A stretch of 64,000 bases of DNA from Setophaga petechia (lineage: Eukaryota > Chordata > Aves > Passeriformes > Parulidae): contig JANCRA010000003.1 of the NCBI GenBank assembly GCA_024362935.1, forward strand, positions 1,237,501 to 1,301,500, written 5' to 3'. Every line of letters starts with the position of its first letter. The stretch's first letter is position 1. Position numbers and translations under genes: made by a program. The notes beneath the pieces were generated by a model. That model saw only the letters and a program-made list of their open reading frames with translations, did not search any database and was not told the DNA's origin. Below, in pieces: positions 35,880-45,657 of this stretch.

Positions 35880-36240
35880 ACCACAAAATCACAGAATCAC
35901 AGGATGGCTTGGGTTGAAAGAGACCTCAAAGATCATCCATGGGCAGGGACACCTTCCACTATCCCAGGTTTGCTCAGAGCCCTGTCCAACCTGTCCTGGG
36001 ACACTTCCAGGGATCCAGGGGCAGCCACAGCTTCTCTGGGCAATCTGTGCCAGGGTGTCATCACCCTCAGAGAGAAGAATTTCATCCTGATATCTAATCT
36101 AAAACTACTCTCAGTTTGAAACCATTCCCCCTTGTGCTATCACTCCAGGCCCCTGTAAAAAGTCTCTCTCCATTTTTGTGTCAGCTCCTTTCAGGTACTG
36201 CAAGGCCACAGTTAGGTCACCCCAAACCCTTCTCTCCTCC
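35880..36240 (-). mobile_element. CR1 3' fragment, long and well preserved
   Basis: Reverse-complement CR1 with AATCACAGAATCACAGGATGG, CCATGGGCAGGGACACCTTCC, GCCACAGCTTCTCTGGGCAA, CCTGATATCTAATCTAAAAC, CCATTCCCCCTTGTGCTATC and GGCCACAGTTAGGTCACCCC. A deletion has removed the TTCCAACCCC block just before the CCATGGGC. Confidence 0.93.
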
Positions 36241-36849
36241 ACAGGCTCTCTGATTTCTTAACAGGAGTCTCAGGCATGAAAAAGATGTTCCAGCAGAGAA
36301 GGTGATCCAGTTTGGGTAGGCTTTGCTTCACTTTGTCTCACTTTAGCAGAACATTTAATGAATCCATTAATGCCAAGTGATGGTTTGCCTGCCCGTGCAG
36401 AATTGGAAGGACTTTGGTTTTAGGCTGGAGTGGTAGAACTTCAACCTGACAATGAGAAACATCTCAGTGATTTAATGACCACATCATTCTGGCCAACACA
36501 GCAGTCTGCCCACAGTCTGTCTGTAAAAACAGAGCAGATGGTCCTAAGCTTTCTTGCAATGATTTTTAAAAGTTTTAAGTGTACCACATGGCAGACTTCA
36601 GGCTCAGGAATGGCTTTAAGGAAAAGACAGCTTTACAAAGGCTGCCTCAATGACTGTGGATGTAGTCAGGGAGTGATTGCAAAAGCCAGCACAAAGCATT
36701 CATGGTACTTTGTGAGGATGGGAGAAAATACCAGAGTTTAAAAGGAGGAAAAAGCAGAGATACCACAAAAAGTCACTCAAAGGCCGGTGAGAAACAGTGG
36801 AAATTGGCATGGGAGAAGAATACACAATAAAATAAGGAAATTGGAAAGG
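36241..36849. other. Non-coding stretch, nothing recognised
   Basis: No exon or repeat is supported; a 103-codon open frame (36430-36741 plus) looks like chance. Confidence 0.45.
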
Positions 36850-36854
36850 AGCAA

Positions 36855-37035
36855 AAATGCCAGAAGGGTGGTCAGGCACTGGAATAGGCTGCCCAGAGAG
36901 GTGGTGGGGGAAGTGCTCAAAGCCATATGGATGTGGCACTTGGGGATGAGGGTCAGTGGTGGCCTTGGCAGTGCTGGACTCCATTTTAGAAGTCTTTTCC
37001 AACCTAAACAATTCTGTGATTCTATGACTCCAAGA
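36855..37035 (+). mobile_element. CR1 3' fragment
   Basis: GGTCAGGCACTGGAATAGGC, TGCCCAGAGAGGTGGTGGGG, GATGTGGCACTTGGGGATGA, GGTGGCCTTGGCAGTGCTGG, TTTTCCAACCTAAACAATTC and a terminal CTGTGATTCTATGACTCC define it. Confidence 0.92.
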
Positions 37036-38116
37036 GAAGGACAGGACAAGAAGATGAATGACAGTGAACAGGGACCCCCTTGCTGCCGGGATGGAGGGCC
37101 AAGATGTAAATCCACAGAGGAAAATCTCTGCATTCTCTAATGAGGCCTCAGAGGAGATTAACTGTGACTGTCTTTTGGGAAACACATGAGATAATTCTGC
37201 AGGTACAGAAATGCCACAGTTTGAAGACTTTTAGAAGCTCTAAGCCCTCAAGAGGCTTTCAATGAAAGGGCTCAGTAGCTTTGAAGGGCATTATTTTGGC
37301 AGGATGCTTTGTAAGAAGGGACAAATTGAAGACCCAAAAAGAATGTCCTAAAAACCTGACAGGTGATCAGAGACCTCACAGCTCTATCAGGTGCACTGCA
37401 AGAAGTCCATGGAGAATTCTGTGACCATAAAGTTCCTGTAAACCTCTTAGCAACAGCTCTGCCTTGTGTGTATGTTGGGTTTAAAGAGGAAACAAGCAGC
37501 AAGCAGCAGACACGGGATAGTTAAAACTCCTGAGAGAGAAAAATGCAAAATGTTTCCATGCTGCAGCACAACAAATGACAGGAGTCGTTTGTCAAGAAGA
37601 AAATGCTACTCTGCAGACAACAGGCTTATCATGTGCTATTAAGTGTAAAAATTAGTGTAAGATAGGCTGCTAACATCATCACTCAAATCCTTCCTTGGAG
37701 ATATGCTGCAGCATAATAGAATTTCTCCAAGCCCAGATAGGAAGAGCAGGCAGCCTCCTCTGCATGAAGATTAGCTAAAACCATGGCTTAATCTTTCATT
37801 TTGGACTGTTAAATCTATGCTTGTCTTCAAGAATCCAGAAGGCAAAGTTAAATGTAGATAAGGTCACTGTCAGCACAGGCAGGACCTGGGAAGAAAAGCC
37901 ACAAACCCTTGAAAGTATCTCTATTTATCATAAATCACTGAAAAGTGTTCAGCCAGTTAAGGTGGCACAGACCACAGCTGGCACAGAGAAACAGCAGAGC
38001 CCTTTCCAGGCTGCCAGCAGAGTTGAGTTCATATGGAAAAGTTAAAGAAAGGGACAAGCAGGGATGCTGTCAATTCTTTTGCATCTTTTCTCTGCCAAGG
38101 TTGGGATTAAATGCTT
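37036..38116. other. Non-coding stretch, nothing recognised
   Basis: No exon, RNA gene or transposon is supported. Confidence 0.5.
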
Positions 38117-38690
38117 GAGATGGAATTTCTTGTTGGGACTCAGATGTTTATGAGTTCTTATCTCTGTTACAGTCTCACAAACCCTGAGTTCTACAGCACT
38201 TCACTCTAACAAACTAAAAATGGAACCCTATCTCTCTTTCTACAAGGCCTTTTAAGGATAAACTGTCCAATTAAGAAATGACACCTAAATTATTTTTACT
38301 TTTAACCCAATAACCAACCACCCCTGCCCTGCAATGCAGACTTTTTTATCCAATTACACAAAACTACCCAAACCCATGGAGAAGAAGGTGAGGAAGAAGG
38401 TGGGGAAGAAGGACCAGCCTCCACCCTAAAACCTCCATCTTGCTTTATAGGTAATACTATATTCCAAAACCTTAAGCTCTAAGTTTTCCACCCTGTGATA
38501 TTACACACTTCTATTCAAACTCCACACCCACAATCCCAGTGCTATGATTCAATTTTGGAAGCATTCTCCATGGCCTCAGGTCAATGCAGGGTTCTCTTGG
38601 GGGTCAGTGCCTAACAGCACAGAAAGTCTGGAATTCTCAGCATCCAGGGTTCCAACAGGACACCTTGGCCATGAGCAGAACAGAGTCACC
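38117..38690 (-). mobile_element. Diverged endogenous-retrovirus LTR
   Basis: Shares ordered blocks with 57410-57800 and 8815-9250: a TTTTAACCCAATAACCA region, GGAGAAGAAGGTGAGGAAGA, CCTAAAACCTCCATCTTGC, TTTTCCACCCTGTGATATTA and AATTTTGGAAGCATTCTCCA. In minus orientation the GGGTGGAAAA block lies near the 5' side, as in the younger 57-kb copy. Boundaries are approximate; the low-coordinate end is taken at TGAGATGGAATTTC. No target duplication found. Confidence 0.65.
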
Positions 38691-39559
38691 AAAGGGTTTT
38701 CACAGCTTAACCTGTGGGAATAGACAGTGGCAAGCTCACAGAGCAGCTCCAGTCACTGAAGGAGGAGACACATCCTCCAAACAGAGCTGGGAAAGATCCC
38801 AGCCCACCAGGAACCAAAGCAGACACACTCAGCTGAACGTGGTCACCAACATCTGCCAGCCCACAACCACTCCCCTTAGATCTAAAGGAGGGAGGAGAAA
38901 TGTTACCCAGTATTTGCAGAAATCTTAAGAATATTCCCAATGTCACATGAGGAGTTTGTGGAACAGCAGAGAACTGAATCCAAACCTCGGACCCGTTTTC
39001 AGCCTTAACCCCCAAATCAGCCCTTGTCCCCCCTGCAAAGGCTTGGCTGGATGGACTCGAGATCATTCTCAAGCTCTAAATAGAGTACAGAGGATGGAAA
39101 ATAACTTCCAGCACTGACAATATTGTCCCTATTTAGCTAACAAGTATTGATTTCTTCCCCAGCCACTCCAATGCAGATGGAAGCAGCACAGATTTGGTTC
39201 TTTTGTTTAATTCCCTGAATCCAATCAGTTTTACTGATGCTATCGCCAGATTCTGAGGAATGATCACCCATGTGCTATTTAAAGTCAGAGAGGTGCTTAC
39301 ATCTCGTTTTATTTGTGACCAGTGGGAACTGTAGGTTATGCAGGAAGTTTGAACTTTTTTTCCCTTTTTTTTGTTCGTTGTTGACAAAGCTCCCCCATGT
39401 GAAGGGACAGATCTCTGTCAAAACAAGCTGTTCTCACAGCAAGAGAACAGATGATGCCTTGTTCTTCTACAGATTTATCCCTTTTCTGGATAAAGCAGAA
39501 ACACTGCTTCTACTTCTGCCACAGTTCCATCTCTCCAGCAAAGAGGGATCTGGAGGGTT
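38691..39559. other. Non-coding stretch, nothing recognised
   Basis: No exon or recognised transposon; short T-rich run near 39355-39372. Confidence 0.5.
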
Positions 39560-39745
39560 GGGCACTGCCCAGGCTGCCCAGGGAATGGTCACAGCTCCAG
39601 GGCTGCCAGAGCTCCAGGAGTGTTTGAACAATGCTCTCAGGCACAGGGTGGGATTCTTGGGGTGTCTGTGCAGGGCCAGGAGTTGGAATCAGTAATCCCT
39701 TGCAACTAAGGATATTCTGGGATTCTATGGCTCTGTGATTCCTCT
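39560..39745 (+). mobile_element. CR1 3' fragment
   Basis: GGCACTGCCCAGGCTGCCCA, GGGAATGGTCACAGCTCCAG, GGTGGGATTCTTGGGGTGTC and ATATTCTGGGATTCTATGGC, ending CTCTGTGATTCC. Close kin of 31447-31660. Confidence 0.92.
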
Positions 39746-40900
39746 TGTAAAGCTCTTGCCCTGTCATTTGAAGCTGAAGGAGCTCAAGTGGTCACACACA
39801 AGTTGCAGCTGAAGTTTTCCACCTGTGGCTGAGAATAGCAGAAAGCAGTGGGGTAACAATTAATCCGTGTATCATTAATTCCTTCTCCATGGGTAGATCT
39901 TCCCTCTCTCAATTCAGATGCAATGAGCATGGAGCACCTGCCTGCAGTCTCACCAGTTGTCCACATCTGTTGTGAAGATGAGCTGTCCCAATTGAGATGA
40001 CAAGAAAATATGACAATTTATGAACAGCCAATATTTCTGCCAGGTTTGCATTAAGCAAAAAGCCCCAGAGCCTTCAGGCAGGAGGGTCATGGGGCATCAC
40101 TCCAAGCCTTACAGCTGAAGAGCAGAAATAAACTTCAGAGAATTTTTTACAGTGTTTACAGTCCTCTGCATTTGAAGCCATTCCAATGGAAAATCCACTC
40201 AGCACAGTGGATTTTCACACAAAGCAGAATCTCATTCAGGACCTTCTGCTTTAGTCCAGCTTTGGTTTTGTTCATGATTACAAGTGACAGAGAACTGCAA
40301 ACCAGGCAGCAATGTCTGTGTGACTGCAACACCCAGATCCACCTGCTATCCCCATATCCCGTACAGCCTTATCTACCAGCCACACTCATTGTCCCTCTAC
40401 AAAAACCCTCCCCAAAAATCTCTTCAAACGACTGCTAGCCCATTCCTCCCTTCCAGGTCACCCAGCCAGGGTCACCTGGAAGTAAAGGCATGGAGCTCCC
40501 AGACACAGCTCTCTCTGCTGCTGCAGCACCTCTGTAATTTCCACAGCATCCTTAAGGGACAGGGATCTGCACCACAGCAGAGGCAGAGCCATCAGAATTC
40601 TGTGCCCATCACCACACTTCTTTCCAGCAATTGTAAATCCATTATCAAATACACTCTCAGACACAATCTGGGACACGTGTCTGGCACACATGGCGCCAGG
40701 CTATAAATAGGCAGATATAGACAATCATACTAGATATAACAAAGATTATTTGATTAAGCTGAGGCTCTGCCCTGCTGAACAGCCTGTGATCAGTAGAGAA
40801 ACCTTGTAGGAGCTGGCTCAGAGCAGCACAGCCATGTCCCAGGAGCAGGAGGATGCTGGAGGGCTCCACTTACACCCCACGCTTTCATAACCTCATGTTA
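39746..40900. other. Non-coding stretch, nothing recognised
   Basis: No exon, RNA gene or transposon is supported. Confidence 0.5.
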
Positions 40901-41219
40901 TTTTAGCCCACAGGACCAGGGGAATTCTACGGTACCAAAAAAAAGCCTGTATGAATTTTAAGTGGTGTTTTTCACTGGTCCCTACCAGTTTTATTTGGGA
41001 AGTCAAGAGTAAGTCACTACTCACTGCTACACTCAAAAAATACTTGGCTGGCAAATACTTCTTTTAGCTCACATGACCAGGGTATTTCTAGGGCTCCAGT
41101 AAAGCCTACATGGATTTTCAGTGGTGTTTTTCACTGGTCCCCACCAGTTTTATTTGAGGAATCAGGAGAAAGTCACTGCTCACTGCTACACTCAAAACCA
41201 CTTGGCTGACAAGTACCAG
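40901..41219. repeat. Tandem duplication, two ~161-bp units
   Basis: Unit 1 (40901-41061) and unit 2 (41062-about 41219) share TTTTAGC.CACA.GACCAGGG, AAGCCT..ATG.ATTTT.AGTG, GTGTTTTTCACTGGTCCC, ACCAGTTTTATTTG and GCTACACTCAAAA in the same order at 159-161 base spacing. By eye they are about 85% identical, so the duplication is not recent. The unit is not a repeat I recognise. Confidence 0.9.
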
Positions 41220-42555
41220 TAGGGAGCACTTGAGCATTTGCAGCTGGACTTCCTAGAAGGAAGGCAGTATAAGGTCAAACCACTCTAAATACACATTATT
41301 TTCACTTTATCCAGTCTCTCTGCACACACCACAGATGCTTAGCATCAGGGGAGCTGCAATGCTCTTTCAGAGCTGCCCCAGCTCATACACTGGGCATGAA
41401 ACTGGAGCACATTCCCACAGCAGGACGGCAGCAGGTCCTGCACTGCTGAGGTGAGGTGCAAAGCACTTCAGAGCACAGCAGCCCCAGCCTCAGCAGGGCA
41501 GCAGACACTGCTCAAATGCAGATAAATGTAAGCACATGTGCTGAACTAACTCTTTATATCACACCTGTGTGCTCACCTTCTCAGAAACACTGACAGACAG
41601 CTCAGGGCTTTGGATTTGCCATGGTCACCCACATCCTCACAAATCCACATTGCACATTTCTTCCAAATTAGATTCTCCACACTTGAGCCCTACTTTGGTC
41701 AGGTGGGGCAAGTTTTGTGAGCCACATGTAGCAATCACACCCAAAGGCTCAATAAACTAGTTTGGGTTCTGTGTAGAAGAGGAGCATTTGGAGCCTCTGG
41801 ACTGTGTGTGGGGAGTCCAGAGCAGAACTTCCACCATAGAACTGCTCCTTGCTGCAGCTGACAGGGCAGCAAGCTCCCTGCCTGAGAACAAAAGAAATTT
41901 TATATAAACCAAAGTACCTGCTGGAAACATCTGAGAACTGTGGTGCTGCTGCTCCCTCTGAGTCACCAAAATCCATTTCTGAGACACTGAGTGATGTTCA
42001 CACAGATACAGATGCTGTCTACTATCCAGTCATGACAGAACTTCCACCTCTTGCTTCCCAGCTGGGAGGAGACCTATTTTGAGTGCCTGGACCCTCAGCC
42101 ATCCCAGTGGCTCTGCAATACAAAACTCATGAGTTCCAGCCCTCAGCAGCCTCAGGCTGAGCTGTTCCCCAGGTCACAGACAGCTCTTGCAAAGCTACTT
42201 GATCCAGATGACCACATGCAACCTTGAAAGTATAAAACACAGCTGAGGAGGTAAAGAAAAAATTAAAAGAATGTTTGGTCTACATATGCATTTATGGGTT
42301 TACAGAGGAGGAGGAAAGCAGGATATGGCCCATCTGCTTTTCCATATTTCCTCAGTACACATGCATACAACCCACAACAAGCTAAAGCACAGGACTGACA
42401 GGGAAATAACTGTGACAGAATAAAACAAACAATTTTGGAAAAACAGAGATGATGCCATTAGAAATCCTGGTTTCTTCAGTGTTATCTCCTGCAATGACTT
42501 GGCTTTGGTATCCAAGATGATGCAAACTCAGAGTTTAGAACTGCAGTAGTGGCTA
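41220..42555. other. Non-coding stretch, nothing recognised
   Basis: No exon or transposon is supported. Confidence 0.5.
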
Positions 42556-42675
42556 AGGTTGTTGTTGTGGTTGTTGCTGTTCTCCTTGTCCTTCTTCTTT
42601 TTGTCCTTCTCCTTCTCCTCCTCCTTCTTATCCTTCTTCTTTGCTGCTTCTGACTCTTCTTATTCTTCTTCTGAT
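42556..42675. repeat. Pyrimidine-rich CTT/GTT triplet tract
   Basis: About 120 bases: GTT-type triplets (42558-42580) grade into CTT/CTC triplets (42581-42672). Read on the minus strand it gives runs of Arg/Lys and Thr codons, which is a by-product of the repeat rather than a protein. A long purine/pyrimidine asymmetry of this kind could adopt triplex DNA. Confidence 0.92.
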
Positions 42676-44104
42676 GTCTAGTAAGGGTTGAGCTCACACT
42701 ACACTTTCCCAGAGTTTCTAAGGAATTATTTCCTTACCCCTGCCTGCTGCATGCCCAAAAGTAGCAAAAAAAGATTACCTTTCAATTTTAATTCAAATGA
42801 GATTGCAAGAGTTTGGATCTCTTTAACCTGCTGGATGATCCAAAAGGTTCAAAACTCAGAAGAGGACGAGATGAACATCACCCACACAAAATGACAGCAA
42901 CCCTCACTGACTGCCTGGTACCCTGAGAAAATGAGTTCTAAAGTAGGATTATAGGAATTTATGTCTGAAATCTGTGAATGAACAACCAGCCAAGTACAGA
43001 ACAAGATGGAAGGGTGAAAGGCCAAACCAGAACTTATTAACAACAAAATGGACTTGTTTTGTACTTGTCAGAAATGAACAAGAAAATGCATCAACGCCAA
43101 GTAGATTCCACCACCTGTAATCCCTGCAGGAACGTGTCAGAATTGACCTCCACCTTCTTACCCAGCAGCAGTGAAATCAGAGAAGGGAAAGGGACTGACA
43201 CAGCTGATGCCACATCACTGATCCTGTAGTAAAAACATCCATTATTCTCAGAAGAGAAGCTGGCAAGTGAAACGGGATTTTCTGTCCCCTGGAGAATCCC
43301 AAAGCAGCCAACAACATCACACTCATTCCACAACATTCCTCACTGGAGATAAATTCATTTTATAAGAAGCTGTAAATCTTCTGCAGGCAAAGCTTGCTTT
43401 TAGGGAGAGCTACTGGCTTTCATTAGCCAAACTGATATATCATCATTAAATCTGACACTTAAGCAATTCCAGCTACGAAGGGCCAGGGTTATTTTTAAAA
43501 AGTAATATTAATCCAGAAGTAGAAGTTTCTCCAGCAAACCACAAATGTCTTCAGTTAAAGTGGCTCAACTGCAAAGACCAAATTCAGCTGGAGAAGTTTC
43601 TGTGTTTCAGGAGTCTTCCTTAGTGATTAATTAGTTTATTGAAGGCTTAGTGATTTTTTTTTAATTGTATGCAAAGAATTATCTGGCTTTATTGTGTTCA
43701 TAATATGTTTCTGCAGCTTAACAAAATCTGCGTCCTGTTCCCTAAAAATAATAGGTTGTACGCTTTCTTTCCAAGGACAACAAATTGAATTAAACTGTCT
43801 GGGGAGCTGAATTCTCTTGAGAATTTTTATTGGGGATTTAATTTGAAATATCGACTTTTTGCAAGTAGCTCTCAATGCTTTTGTTAGAAATTGAGGAGAG
43901 AAGCAGCGTTCTGGAGATGGAAATTCATCTGTAGACAGCCACTGGCTAATTTGAGTACAACTCTGAAAACCAAGCTTCTAAAGAATATTTTGGAAAAAAG
44001 CTCTGGTGACAGTATTTGGTAGGGGTGAGCCCCCTGGGCTGAGCTGTGTGGTCTGTGTGACACTGGTCACTGGAGGTGATGTTATTGCAGTTTAAAACCT
44101 CCAG
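42676..44104. other. Non-coding stretch; possible conserved block at 43420-43900
   Basis: 43420-43900 is AT-rich and repeat-free with ATTAATTAG and TAATATTAATCC words and several retained CpGs. A minus-strand frame (43636-43875) is open but lacks a start context or splice pattern I would trust. I do not call an exon. Confidence 0.35.
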
Positions 44105-44472
44105 GACAGATCAGGGAGCTGGGCAGGGGCTCAGCCTGGAGCAAAGGAGGCTCAGGGGGCCCTTGTGGCTCTGCACAGCTCCTGACAGGAGGGGACAGCC
44201 AGGAGGATCGGGCTGTGCTCCAGGGAACAGGGACAGGACCTCAAATTTCACCAGGAGTGGGTTAGACTGGTATCAGGGAAAATTCCTTCACTGAAAGGGC
44301 ACTGAAACAGCTGCCCAGGGCAGTGGTGGAGTCCCCATCCCTGGAGGGAGTTAAAAGCCTCGGGGATGTGGCACTTGGGGACAGGGGTCAGTGGTGGCCT
44401 TGGCAGTGCTGGGGGAATGGTTGGATTTGATCATCTTGGAGGGATCTTCTAACCTAAGTGATTCCACGATCA
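44105..44472 (+). mobile_element. CR1 3' fragment, long
   Basis: AAGGAGGCTCAGGGGGCCCT, CTGTGCTCCAGGGAACAGGG, GGACCTCAAATTTCACCAGG, CTTCACTGAAAGGGCACTGA, GGAGTCCCCATCCCTGGAGG, GATGTGGCACTTGGGGACAG and TTGGATTTGATCATCTTGGA, ending in CTAACCTAAGTGATTCCACG. Confidence 0.94.
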
Positions 44473-44692
44473 TTACTAGTACTACTTCCTACTGGTATAA
44501 AACTATTAATAAGTAAATATCTGTTATATGAATGTGGGAATTCCTCCACACTGAAGATGACAAAAAGTGCAATTCTTGGAATATTAACACAGACTTGGGG
44601 TGCTAAGAGAGCATCAGTCAAACAAAGTCTGCCCTTTATTAGTACAGCACAAAGCACACAGGTCCCACCTCACCATGGGGTTTGCCTGCTCC

Positions 44693-45303
44693 TGTGAAAA
44701 ACGCCAATCACTTGTTTTTAGAATTTTAAAAGTTTAATAGTATTAAAATGGTTATAAAAATGGTAATATAATTAGAGTAATAAAATGGTTATAAAAATAG
44801 TAATATAATTAGGGTAATAAAAATTTGAACAATTGGGATTTAGGACAATATGAGACAATAAAAACAAAGAGTTACAGACAGTCCAGGTACCTTTTCTGGG
44901 CAAAATAAGCCCGAATAAGAGCACACGTTAACAGAGGCTTAACCCTTAAAAACAATAACCTGTTGTATATTCATACACCTCATCCATGATGCATAAATTC
45001 CATTCAAACACAGGATTCTGTCTGGTCAGTGTCAGCTTCTTCCTCTGATTCCTAAGGGCATCTTCAGGGCTGAGCGAGGCAGGAAGAAGTTCATTTCTTC
45101 TGATAATGGAGCAATAAATTCTTTTTCTCTGAAAGATTTATGTGTCCTGTGGTTGCTATCTAGTGCAAGTACCTCATTCCTTTCTTTAAAAAAATATCCC
45201 ACATACATAGTTTCTATTTTAACTACAAAATTACATTTTAACTACAAAACTACATTTACCATACTTTTAAAATGTTAATGCAGCACTACCAATCAATACA
45301 ACA
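44693..45303 (-). mobile_element. Endogenous-retrovirus solo LTR with an internal 37-bp duplication
   Basis: Inverted counterpart of 25149-25682. The left end is TGTGAAAAACGCCAATCACTTG at 44693; the right end is placed near AATACAACA at 45303. Inside, a 37-base AT-rich unit starting AAAATGGTTATAAAAAT is present twice (44745-44781 and 44782-44818), where the 25-kb copy has one. Flanks CTCC and TGATA do not give a clear target duplication. No retroviral gene is present. Confidence 0.85.
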
Positions 45304-45439
45304 TGATACATTTAGTAAATCTCTGCGTAAAACCATATAATAGGCACTTTTCACACTCCACCAAACAGTTAGTAAAGTTTTACACCAAAACCAGGCTGAT
45401 TCACAGGAGATATTAGCAATAATTTTTTTGTACAATGAG

Positions 45440-45657
45440 CCCAGTGAGGCACTGGCACAGGTTGCCTGGAAAAGCTGCAGTTGCCTCATCTCTGGAATGT
45501 TCAAGGACAGACTGGATCCAACTTGGAGCAACCTGGGACAGTGGAAGGTGTCCCTGCCCATGAGAAGGGGTTGGACTGGATGGCCTTTAAGGTCCCTTCC
45601 AGCCCAAACCAGTCTGTGATTCTGTGATTCTGTGATTCTGTGATTCTGTGATTCTGT
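45440..45657 (+). mobile_element. CR1 3' fragment with expanded terminal octamer tail
   Basis: GCACTGGCACAGGTTGCCTG, TGTTCAAGGACAGACTGGAT, GGAAGGTGTCCCTGCCCATG, GGACTGGATGGCCTTTAAGG and CCCTTCCAGCCCAAACCAGT lead into about five to six copies of GTGATTCT (45615-45656). CR1 elements end in a few copies of an 8-base repeat, so this one has an unusually long tail for this window. Confidence 0.96.

Noticed and set aside
42482..42697. Arg/Lys/Thr-rich 71-codon minus-strand frame
   Set aside because: Produced entirely by the CTT/GTT triplet tract.
43636..43875. Minus-strand 79-codon frame in an AT-rich block
   Set aside because: No convincing splice sites; composition fits a non-coding AT-rich block better than an exon.
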